5,011 nt of DNA from contig DKEU01000074.1 in the NCBI GenBank assembly GCA_002452635.1, positions 20,721 to 25,731 on the forward strand. Direction: 5' to 3'. Position 1 is the first letter of the stretch. Every line of letters begins with the position of its first letter. A program made the translations under genes and the position numbers. This DNA is from Desulfovibrionaceae bacterium UBA6814 (lineage in GTDB: Bacteria; Desulfobacterota; Desulfovibrionia; Desulfovibrionales; Desulfovibrionaceae). This document shows, in pieces, positions 1 to 5,011 of the stretch. Under the pieces are notes generated by a model. That model was not told where the DNA came from. It saw only the letters and a program-made list of their open reading frames with translations, and ran no database searches.

Positions 1-1946
1 CCATCGTCATGATCGAGAACGCGCACAAGCACATGGAGCACAACGACGGCTCCAAGGGGCACTGGGAGGTGATCCGCGACTCGGCCGTGGAGGTCGGGCC
101 GTCCCTGTTCTTCTCCCTGCTCATCATCGCCATCAGCTTCCTGCCGGTGTTCACCCTGGGCGCGCAGGAGGGGCGGCTCTTCAAGCCCCTGGCCTTCACC
201 AAGACCTACGCCATGCTGGGCGCGGCGCTGCTGGCCGTGACCGTGGTGCCGGTGCTCATGGGCTACCTCATCCGCGGCAAGATCGTGCGCGAGTCCAGGA
301 ACCCGGTGAACCGCCTGCTCATCTGGCTCTACAAGCCGGTCATCAAGCTGGTGCTGCGGGCCAAGGTGCTGGTCATCGCCCTGGCCCTGGCCGCCCTGGC
401 CGTGACCTGGGTGCCCTGGTCGCGGCTGGGCTCGGAGTTCATGCCCCCGCTCAACGAGGGCGACCTGCTCTACATGCCCACCACCCTGCCCGGCATCTCC
501 ATCACCAAGGCCAAGGAGCTCCTGGCGCAGACCGACCGCATCATCGCCTCCTTCCCCGAGGTGGCGCACGTGGCCGGCAAGATCGGCCGCGCCGAGACCG
601 CCACGGACCCGGCCCCGCTCTCCATGCTGGAGACCACCATCACCCTCAAGCCCGAGGACCAGTGGCGGCCGGGCATGACCCGGGAGCAACTGGTGCGCGA
701 GCTGGACGCGGCCATCCAGTTCCCGGGCCTGACCAACGCCTGGACCATGCCCATCAAGACCCGCATCGACATGCTCTCCACCGGCATCAAGACCCCGGTG
801 GGGGTGAAGATCATGGGCGCGGACCTGGCCGTGCTGGCGGACCTGGGCGAGAAGGTGGAGGCCGCCCTGCGCCAGGTGCCGGGCACGGCCAGCGTGTACG
901 CGGAGCGCGTCACCGGCGGCAACTACCTGGACTACCACATCCGGCGCGAAGCCGCGGCCCGCTACGGCCTGACCGTGGGCGACGTGCAGGACGTGATCAT
1001 GAGCGCCATCGGCGGGGCCACGGTGACCACCACCGTGGAGGGCCTGGAGCGCTACCCCGTGAACCTGCGCTACGGCTCGGAGCTGCGCGACACCCCGGAG
1101 AAGCTGGGCCGCATCCTGGTGCCCACGCCCTCGGGCGCGCAGATTCCCATCTCCGAGGTGGCGGACATCCGCGTGACCAAGGGCCCGCCGGCCATCAAGA
1201 GCGAGAACGCGCGCAAGAGCGCCTGGGTGTTCGTGGACCTCACGGGCACGGACATCGGCTCCTACGTGAAGGCGGCCCAGGCCGCGGTGGCGGCCAAGGT
1301 GCAGCTGCCCGCGGGCTACAGCCTGGTGTGGAGCGGGCAGTACGAATACATGCTGCGCGCCCAGGAGCGGCTCATGGTGGTGGTGCCCATGACCCTGGTC
1401 ATCATCTTCGTGCTCCTGTTCATGAACTTTGGGAGCGTGAGCGAGAGCCTCATCGTGATGCTCTCGGTGCCCTTCTCCCTGACCGGCGGGCTGTGGCTCA
1501 TGTACCTGCTGGGCTACAACCTGAGCGTGGCCGCGGGGGTCGGCTTCATCGCCCTGGCGGGCGTGGCGGCCGAGACCGGCGTGGTCATGCTCATCTACCT
1601 GGACATCTCCTACGCCAGGTTCAAGGCCAAGTTCGGCGACACGTTCAACCGCGCCCACCTGGCCGCGGCCATCATGGAGGGCGCGGCCCTGCGGGTGCGG
1701 CCCAAGATGATGACCGTGGTGGCCATCATGGCCGGGCTCATGCCCATCATGTGGAGCCACGGCACCGGCTCGGAAGTCATGAAGCGCATCGCCGCGCCCA
1801 TGGTGGGCGGCATGGTCAGCGCCACGGTGCTGACCCTGGCGGTGGTGCCCGCCATCTACGGCCTGTGGAAGGGCTGGAACCTGCCCAAGGCCCATCCCGA
1901 CTCAACCAACCCCCAACCCCTTACGGAGGAACACGACCATGCGTAA
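1..1946 (+). CDS. cusA: CusA/CzcA-type heavy-metal RND efflux pump, Cu(I)/Ag(I) class (5' end missing)
   Basis: This is the inner-membrane, proton-driven pump subunit of a tripartite CusCBA-like system that exports Cu(I)/Ag(I) from periplasm or cytoplasm across the outer membrane. The frame is open to the left edge: codons for Ile-Val precede the Met at base 9, which aligns with internal Met410 of E. coli CusA, so this is not the true start. Numbering from that Met, hydrophobic segments lie near 32-51, 66-88, 120-141, 455-476, 479-502, 506-531, 567-582 and 596-620, with the periplasmic porter/docking part at about 142-450. By recalled alignment to E. coli CusA, M156, M206 and M255 match the three-Met site M573/M623/M672. 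M69 and M591 match the relay methionines M486 and M1009. E522 and K566 match the proton-relay residues E939 and K984. D200, E208, R252 and K261 are also conserved. D405 and the N-terminal third lie outside the window. The end overlaps the next gene by 8 bases. Family is certain; metal specificity is inferred. Confidence 0.95.
   Translation, partial: IVMIENAHKHMEHNDGSKGHWEVIRDSAVEVGPSLFFSLLIIAISFLPVFTLGAQEGRLFKPLAFTKTYAMLGAALLAVTVVPVLMGYLIRGKIVRESRNPVNRLLIWLYKPVIKLVLRAKVLVIALALAALAVTWVPWSRLGSEFMPPLNEGDLLYMPTTLPGISITKAKELLAQTDRIIASFPEVAHVAGKIGRAETATDPAPLSMLETTITLKPEDQWRPGMTREQLVRELDAAIQFPGLTNAWTMPIKTRIDMLSTGIKTPVGVKIMGADLAVLADLGEKVEAALRQVPGTASVYAERVTGGNYLDYHIRREAAARYGLTVGDVQDVIMSAIGGATVTTTVEGLERYPVNLRYGSELRDTPEKLGRILVPTPSGAQIPISEVADIRVTKGPPAIKSENARKSAWVFVDLTGTDIGSYVKAAQAAVAAKVQLPAGYSLVWSGQYEYMLRAQERLMVVVPMTLVIIFVLLFMNFGSVSESLIVMLSVPFSLTGGLWLMYLLGYNLSVAAGVGFIALAGVAAETGVVMLIYLDISYARFKAKFGDTFNRAHLAAAIMEGAALRVRPKMMTVVAIMAGLMPIMWSHGTGSEVMKRIAAPMVGGMVSATVLTLAVVPAIYGLWKGWNLPKAHPDSTNPQPLTEEHDHA
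1925..1930 (+). promoter_or_regulatory. Ribosome binding site inside the cusA 3' end
   Basis: GGAGGA lies 8 bases before the ATG at 1939 and within the last codons of the pump gene, where it encodes part of the Thr-Glu-Glu-His-Asp-His-Ala tail. It fixes the start of the small periplasmic protein and, with the 8-base overlap of the two genes, indicates translational coupling. Confidence 0.85.
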
Positions 1947-2439
1947 CCTGAAGACCCTGGCGGCCGTCGCCGCCCTGATCGCGACCCTGGGCCTGGCCGG
2001 CCACGCCAACGCCGCCAACACCATGGACCACGGCTCCATGGACAAGCCCGCGGCCACCATGGACAAGACCATGGACAAGGACATGAACAAGGGCGGCGAC
2101 ATGGCCCCCATGGGCTTCACCCACACCGAGACCGTGGACGGCATCGCGGCCACGTTCCAGGTCATGACCCTGGCCAGCATGAACATGAAGGACGCCCACG
2201 GCGCGACCCACCACGTGATGGTGGAGTTCACCAAGGACGGGGCCAAGCTCGCCGGCCTCAAGGGCTCGGTGAAGCTCATCGCCCCCTCGGGCAAGGAGCA
2301 GACCGCCCAGCTCACCGACTACTCCGGCACCCTGGCCTCCAACTTCACCATCAACGAGCCCGGCAAGTGGGGCGTCATCTGCCTCTTCAAGGACGGCGAC
2401 GCCAAGCACCTGGCCAAGTTCTGGTACGAGAGCAAGTAG
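1939..2439 (+). CDS. Met-rich exported protein, putative periplasmic metal-binding partner of the pump
   Basis: A 166-residue protein that I cannot assign to a named gene. Residues 1-25 form a typical Sec signal peptide: basic Arg/Lys start, Ala/Leu-rich core and an Ala-Asn-Ala cleavage site. Mature residues 26-58 carry seven Met (29, 34, 41, 45, 49, 55, 58) with Asp, Lys and one His, partly as tandem Met-Asp-Lys units. Residues about 60-166 look like a small beta-rich domain with a second cluster of possible ligands: M76, M81, M83, H87, H91, H92, M94. There is a single Cys, C148. The domain pattern recalls small periplasmic YtkA/FixH-like modules, but this is only an impression. The ATG is chosen because of the GGAGGA 8 bases upstream and the signal peptide. 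Coupling to the Cu/Ag pump suggests periplasmic Cu(I)/Ag(I) capture or delivery, analogous in role to CusF although not similar to it in sequence. That function is inference. The codon use matches the pump gene, so it is native to the operon. Confidence 0.9.
   Translation: MRNLKTLAAVAALIATLGLAGHANAANTMDHGSMDKPAATMDKTMDKDMNKGGDMAPMGFTHTETVDGIAATFQVMTLASMNMKDAHGATHHVMVEFTKDGAKLAGLKGSVKLIAPSGKEQTAQLTDYSGTLASNFTINEPGKWGVICLFKDGDAKHLAKFWYESK
2020..2091 (+). repeat. In-frame 12-base Met-Asp-Lys repeat units
   Basis: Five related 12-base units start at 2020, 2035, 2056, 2068 and 2080, encoding Thr-Met-Asp-His, Ser-Met-Asp-Lys, Thr-Met-Asp-Lys twice, and Asp-Met-Asn-Lys. The units at 2056-2067 and 2068-2079 are identical and directly adjacent (ACCATGGACAAG), showing a recent tandem duplication. 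The region encodes the Met-rich N-terminus of the mature exported protein. Confidence 0.85.
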
Positions 2440-2452
2440 GCTGGATAAAACC

Positions 2453-2495
2453 CAACGAAAAGGGGACGCCTCGACGAGGCGTCCCCTTTTCGTTG
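2453..2495. terminator. Perfect inverted repeat, Rho-independent terminator closing the pump operon
   Basis: Arms 2453-2473 and 2475-2495 are fully complementary (21 bp) around a single central base at 2474; in RNA the loop would open to a few bases. The stem has a GC-rich core (GGGGACGCC / GGCGTCCCC) flanked by AAAA on the left and TTTT on the right, so it can act in both directions. It begins 13 bases after the stop codon at 2437-2439 and separates the GC-rich operon from the AT-richer gene that follows. Confidence 0.9.
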
Positions 2496-2550
2496 CTCAA
2501 TATTGAGAGTACTGATATCGATTTTGTACACATAAATATCGGAGGAACTT
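2496..2550 (+). promoter_or_regulatory. Leader of the OLD-family gene with a perfect 12-base palindrome
   Basis: This AT-rich spacer is the only room for a promoter between the upstream terminator and the OLD start. It opens with the perfect palindrome CTCAATATTGAG (2496-2507). TTGAGA at 2503-2508 resembles a -35 box, but the matches 16-18 bases downstream (such as TGTACA at 2525-2530) are weak as -10 boxes, so I cannot place the promoter. The palindrome overlaps that possible -35 and could be an operator. This is inference. Confidence 0.4.
2541..2546 (+). promoter_or_regulatory. Ribosome binding site of the OLD-family gene
   Basis: GGAGGA ends 4 bases before the ATG at 2551. It is a near-ideal Shine-Dalgarno sequence and decides the start, which also gives the expected OLD N-terminus: a beta strand, then Asn-Phe-Arg-Gly at residues 10-13. 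Confidence 0.85.
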
Positions 2551-4407
2551 ATGAGGCTCGAGTCAGTAACTCTGGAAAACTTTCGAGGATACAGCCAACC
2601 TACCACCATTCGCATCGGTGATATTACCGCCTTAATGGGACGCAACGATGCAGGCAAATCCTCTATATTCGATGCATTGAATGCATTCTTTAGCGGAAAG
2701 GGTTTGGATAGAGGTGATATTCCTACGACCTCAGCCAACCATGAAATCCGCATTACATGCGAATTTTCTAATTTCCCTGCTCTGGTCAATCTTGACTCAG
2801 GCAACCAAACGACCTTAGCAGCCGAGCATCTACTGAATCCCGATGGGAACTTAGAGATTATCAAAGTGTTTTCCGGTGCAAAGATGACCTGTTCAAAGGT
2901 CCTTGCCAGAGCCGTTCACCCGACAGCAACGGGTGGAGAAAACCTACTAACCTTGAAGATAACGGACTTGCGCAAAAGGGCCGCAGAGTTGGGGGTCGCA
3001 CTAACAAGCGTAAACCAGACCGTAAAGGCAGAGTTGCGCCAGGCCATATGGGCGCACCTGGGTAACTTGTCTCCTGCTCTGAGTGAAATCGAACTGAAGA
3101 CAGAAGATACAAAATACATCTGGGACGATTTGGGCAACGCCCTGCCGCATTTCGCCTTGTTCAAGTCTGATCGTAAAAGCACGGACCAAGATGAAGAAGC
3201 CCAAGACCCTATGAACCTTGCTATCAGACAGGCCATGGATGCGATGCGCACCGATATTGATCGCATCAAGGCACACGTAACTGCTGAAGTGGAAGGGATA
3301 GCCCGTTTAACAGTTGAAAAACTTAGAGATATTGACCCCAGCCTTGCCGCTGGGTTAAACCCAAAACTTGAAGATAAGGGCTGGGAAAAACAGCTTAAAG
3401 TCAATCTCGCCGATGAGTCTGAAGTGCCTGTTAACAAACGCGGGAGCGGTTTCCGAAGACTTCTTCTCATCAGTTTCTTCCGGGCTCAAGTAGAACGGCA
3501 AGCAGAAGGTCGAAACGTCATAATTGCCTTTGAGGAGCCCGAAACTTCGCAACATCCAAAGAACCAGAAACTGCTCATGGAAGCATTTCAGGCTCTAGCC
3601 GATGATCCCATGTACCAGATTCTTCTAACCACCCACACTCCGACTTTAGCTCGGCTTTTACCCTTGAATTCAATCCGATACATCTCATGCGATGCCTCCG
3701 GCTGTCGCCTAATACAGGACAACGACGAGAGTACCTACCTCCAAGCTGTCCAGGAACTTGGCGTCCTACCTGATCATGACGTAACGCTCTTTCTCGGCAT
3801 AGAAGGTCCAAATGATGAGGCATTTTGGCGCAACGCCTCTAGATTGCTCTCGATTTCAGGACACAATGTGCCCAATCTAGGCTACTTGGCAGATATTGGG
3901 AAAGTTGTCTTCATGCCTCTTGGGGGTGGCAACCTCCAATATTGGGTTAGTCGCCTGGCAAGACTGAACATCCCTGAAGTATATCTCTTCGACCGGGATG
4001 CCGCTCCCGGTGATCCGCCGAAATATGCACGGGAGGCGGCACAATTCAACGCAAGGCAGGACTGCAAGGCATTTATTACATCACGCAGAGAGGCAGAAAA
4101 CTACATTCACCCAGACGCCATCAACGACGAGTATGGTTTTGCTATCCAGGTTGATGGCATTTGCGACGTGCCAAACTTGGTTGCCAAGTCACAGCATGAC
4201 GTGCACAACCCTGGGACTCCTTGGAATACACTACACCCAGACGATCAGAGATACAAAGAAAGCAAAGCCAAGAAGCGCCTCAATGGAGCCGTTCTCCAGC
4301 GCATGACCGCAACGCAACTTCTTCAGATGGACCCGGATGGCTATATTCTTTCCGTCTTGGACTGCATCAAAGAGGTTATCGCTGGCAATCGTGCGGTCCT
4401 AAACTAA
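2551..4407 (+). CDS. OLD-family ATP-dependent endonuclease (ABC-type ATPase + TOPRIM), likely phage/plasmid defence
   Basis: A complete 618-residue OLD (overcoming lysogenization defect) protein: an ATPase that regulates a metal-dependent TOPRIM DNA nuclease. Visible motifs: Asn-Phe-Arg-Gly 10-13; Walker A GRNDAGKSS 30-38; signature-like GSGFRR 298-303; Walker B IIAFEEPE 324-331 (E328/E329); switch-histidine stretch LLTTHTP 358-364 (H362). The TOPRIM part follows: IEGPNDEAF 417-425 (E418), GGG 458-460, Asp-Arg-Asp 481-483 and REAENY 513-518. A basic stretch, SKAKKR 571-576, may hold the conserved C-terminal Lys. Residues 133-170, between the ATPase halves, resemble a SAP-type helix-turn-helix. 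Residues 207-220 are an acidic, probably flexible linker. No UvrD-like helicase follows, so this is not a two-gene Gabija locus; it fits the standalone OLD class, as in phage P2 Old. Base composition is near 50% G+C (29/60 and 32/60 in sampled lines) with many A/T-ending codons, unlike both flanks, which suggests horizontal acquisition. The defence role is inferred from the family. Confidence 0.93.
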   Translation: MRLESVTLENFRGYSQPTTIRIGDITALMGRNDAGKSSIFDALNAFFSGKGLDRGDIPTTSANHEIRITCEFSNFPALVNLDSGNQTTLAAEHLLNPDGNLEIIKVFSGAKMTCSKVLARAVHPTATGGENLLTLKITDLRKRAAELGVALTSVNQTVKAELRQAIWAHLGNLSPALSEIELKTEDTKYIWDDLGNALPHFALFKSDRKSTDQDEEAQDPMNLAIRQAMDAMRTDIDRIKAHVTAEVEGIARLTVEKLRDIDPSLAAGLNPKLEDKGWEKQLKVNLADESEVPVNKRGSGFRRLLLISFFRAQVERQAEGRNVIIAFEEPETSQHPKNQKLLMEAFQALADDPMYQILLTTHTPTLARLLPLNSIRYISCDASGCRLIQDNDESTYLQAVQELGVLPDHDVTLFLGIEGPNDEAFWRNASRLLSISGHNVPNLGYLADIGKVVFMPLGGGNLQYWVSRLARLNIPEVYLFDRDAAPGDPPKYAREAAQFNARQDCKAFITSRREAENYIHPDAINDEYGFAIQVDGICDVPNLVAKSQHDVHNPGTPWNTLHPDDQRYKESKAKKRLNGAVLQRMTATQLLQMDPDGYILSVLDCIKEVIAGNRAVLN

Positions 4408-4418
4408 TCACTGATCAG

Positions 4419-4458
4419 AAAGCGGCCCGCCCCGGTCAGGGAGCGGGCCGCTTCTTTT
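4419..4458 (+). terminator. Rho-independent terminator of the OLD-family gene
   Basis: GCGGCCCGC (4422-4430) pairs perfectly with GCGGGCCGC (4443-4451), extended by two A-T pairs and possibly by CCC/GGG inside the loop. It is followed by TTCTTTT ending at 4458. It starts about 12 bases after the stop codon at 4405-4407, in the sense direction of the OLD gene. The very GC-rich stem looks more like the host flanks than the gene it terminates. Confidence 0.9.
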
Positions 4459-4476
4459 AGGGATGCCTTCCACAAC

Positions 4477-4510
4477 AAAAAACGCCCTGCCGCAGGAGTG
4501 CGACAGGGCG
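4477..4510 (-). terminator. Rho-independent terminator of the tRNA-Arg transcript
   Basis: Read on the minus strand, CGCCCTG (4510-4504) pairs with CAGGGCG (4489-4483). An inner 4-bp stem (4499-4502 with 4491-4494) closes a 4-base loop, with one mismatch between the stems. Six T residues follow (4482-4477). It lies 9 bases beyond the encoded CCA end, in the correct orientation to end the tRNA transcript. Confidence 0.9.
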
Positions 4511-4519
4511 GTGTGCGCG

Positions 4520-4596
<77 letters not shown>

Positions 4597-4611
4597 GCAC
4601 CGAAGAGCGGC

Positions 4612-4640
4612 TTTTTACGCCGCGGCCCCGCTGTTGTCAA
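4612..4640 (-). promoter_or_regulatory. Sigma-70-type promoter of tRNA-Arg
   Basis: On the minus strand a consensus -35 box TTGACA (4640-4635) is followed, after exactly 17 bases, by TAAAAA (4617-4612), a 4/6 match to the -10 consensus. Transcription would begin near 4605, just upstream of the mature tRNA 5' end at 4596. The consensus -35 fits the strong expression expected of a tRNA gene. Confidence 0.7.
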
Positions 4641-4658
4641 GGACCGCGCCGGGCCGCC

Positions 4659-4687
4659 TTGCCACCCATCCGGGGCGCGTGTAGAAA
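4659..4687 (+). promoter_or_regulatory. Candidate sigma-70 promoter of the ubiX-like gene
   Basis: TTGCCA (4659-4664, 5/6 to the -35 consensus) is separated by 17 bases from TAGAAA (4682-4687, 4/6 to the -10 consensus). It lies about 33 bases before the GTG start and diverges from the tRNA promoter. It is a reasonable match but unconfirmed. Confidence 0.4.
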
Positions 4688-4719
4688 AAGGGAATGATAC
4701 TCCCGGACAAGGAGATTTC

Positions 4720-5011
4720 GTGAGCGAAAACCGCCGCATCGTGCTGGCCGTGACCGGGGCCAGCGGCATGCCCTACGCCCTGACCCTGGCGCGCGCACTT
4801 CACGCCACCCCGTCGGTGGAGTTGCACTGCATCGTGTCCCATGCAGCCCGCACCGTGCTGGAGGTGGAGACCGACCAGGGGCCCGACGCCTTTGCCGGCC
4901 TGGCCGCACACAGCTACGGCCAGGACGAGCTGGCCGCGCCGCCGGCCAGCGGGTCCTGGCAACATGCGGGCATGGTGGTCTGCCCCTGCTCCATGGCCAG
5001 CCTGGCGGCCA
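4720..5011 (+). CDS. ubiX: UbiX-family flavin prenyltransferase (3' end beyond window)
   Basis: UbiX/Pad1 enzymes attach a dimethylallyl group to FMN, making the prenylated FMN cofactor of UbiD-type decarboxylases, and act in the cytoplasm. Only the first 97 codons are present. The start is GTG at 4720, with AAGGAG at 4709-4714 five bases upstream; no ATG has an equally good site. Visible signatures are the N-terminal flavin-binding Gly-Ala-Ser-Gly loop (13-16) after a hydrophobic strand, and the family stretch APPASGSW (73-80) followed by GMVVCPCSM (84-92), which contains the phosphate/prenyl-site serines and the Pro-Cys-Ser-Met motif. Codon use is GC-rich like the pump operon, so this is native sequence. 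The UbiD partner is not in the window. The pathway (for example quinone biosynthesis or aromatic acid decarboxylation) cannot be told from this fragment. Confidence 0.93.
   Translation, partial: MSENRRIVLAVTGASGMPYALTLARALHATPSVELHCIVSHAARTVLEVETDQGPDAFAGLAAHSYGQDELAAPPASGSWQHAGMVVCPCSMASLAA

Noticed and set aside
662..1951. Long open frame (429 codons) on + in another frame within the pump gene
   Set aside because: Gly/Arg/His/Pro-rich low-complexity translation typical of a GC-rich shadow frame. The overlapping CusA frame has clear family motifs.
1921..2409. Minus-strand frame of 162 codons opposite the Met-rich protein gene
   Set aside because: Val/Gly/His-rich mirror of the real gene, with no recognisable domain. 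The plus strand has a ribosome binding site and signal peptide.
2367..2621. Plus-strand frame of 84 codons bridging the Met-rich gene and the OLD start
   Set aside because: It reads through the terminator hairpin, lacks a good ribosome binding site and changes composition midway, so it is a chance frame.
2319..2864. Minus-strand frame of 181 codons crossing the hairpin and the OLD start
   Set aside because: It runs through a terminator hairpin and opposite the Walker A region of a clear gene. No domain pattern was seen.
4411..4418. Palindrome CTGATCAG just after the OLD stop codon
   Set aside because: Only 8 bases with no partner copy at the other border, so probably chance.
2551..4458. Gabija (GajA-GajB) system
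   Set aside because: The ATPase-TOPRIM layout fits GajA, but no helicase gene follows; a terminator and tRNA do. Called a standalone OLD protein instead.
2440..4519. Integration site duplicated from the tRNA-Arg 3' end
   Set aside because: I looked on the left border for a copy of the tRNA 3' sequence (T arm and acceptor stem) and found none, nor any integrase gene. tRNA-directed integration is not supported within this window.
4615..4965. Minus-strand frame of 116 codons opposite the ubiX start
   Set aside because: Shadow of the UbiX frame and the tRNA promoter region. The plus strand shows UbiX motifs.

Overview
The window reads as a GC-rich bacterial chromosome. Sampled 60-base lines of the first gene are 60-75% G+C by hand count, with strong C/G third-position bias. 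A Cu/Ag RND pump, a Met-rich periplasmic protein, a tRNA-Arg(CCG) with encoded CCA and a ubiX-type gene suit a Gram-negative proteobacterium, perhaps of the Desulfovibrio type. The taxonomic guess is inference only.

Layout, left to right. (1) 1-1946 (+): the C-terminal two thirds of a CusA-type heavy-metal RND efflux pump, cut by the left window edge. It keeps all three methionines of the Cu(I)/Ag(I) site known from E. coli CusA. (2) 1939-2439 (+): a small exported protein with a Met/Asp/Lys-rich N-terminus. It overlaps the pump gene by 8 bases and is very likely translationally coupled, so it is a candidate periplasmic metal-binding partner. A long perfect hairpin terminator at 2453-2495 closes this operon. 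(3) 2551-4407 (+): a 618-residue OLD-family protein, an ABC-type ATPase fused to a TOPRIM nuclease. All core motifs are visible, and it has its own leader, ribosome binding site and terminator. Its base composition is close to 50% G+C and its codon use is relaxed, unlike both flanks, so it looks like a horizontally acquired single-gene defence islet. No GajB-type helicase or other partner gene follows it. (4) 4419-4510: two opposed terminators, one for the OLD gene (+) and one for the tRNA (-). (5) 4520-4596 (-): tRNA-Arg with anticodon CCG and a recognisable promoter. (6) 4720-5011 (+): the start of a UbiX-family flavin prenyltransferase gene, cut by the right edge.

Together the window holds the tail of a copper/silver export operon, a foreign-looking OLD nuclease gene inserted on the 3' side of a tRNA gene, and a housekeeping tRNA/ubiX pair transcribed divergently. 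The part most deserving a second look is the OLD islet, including a SAP-like helical motif between its two ATPase halves. The Met-repeat protein coupled to the pump comes next.
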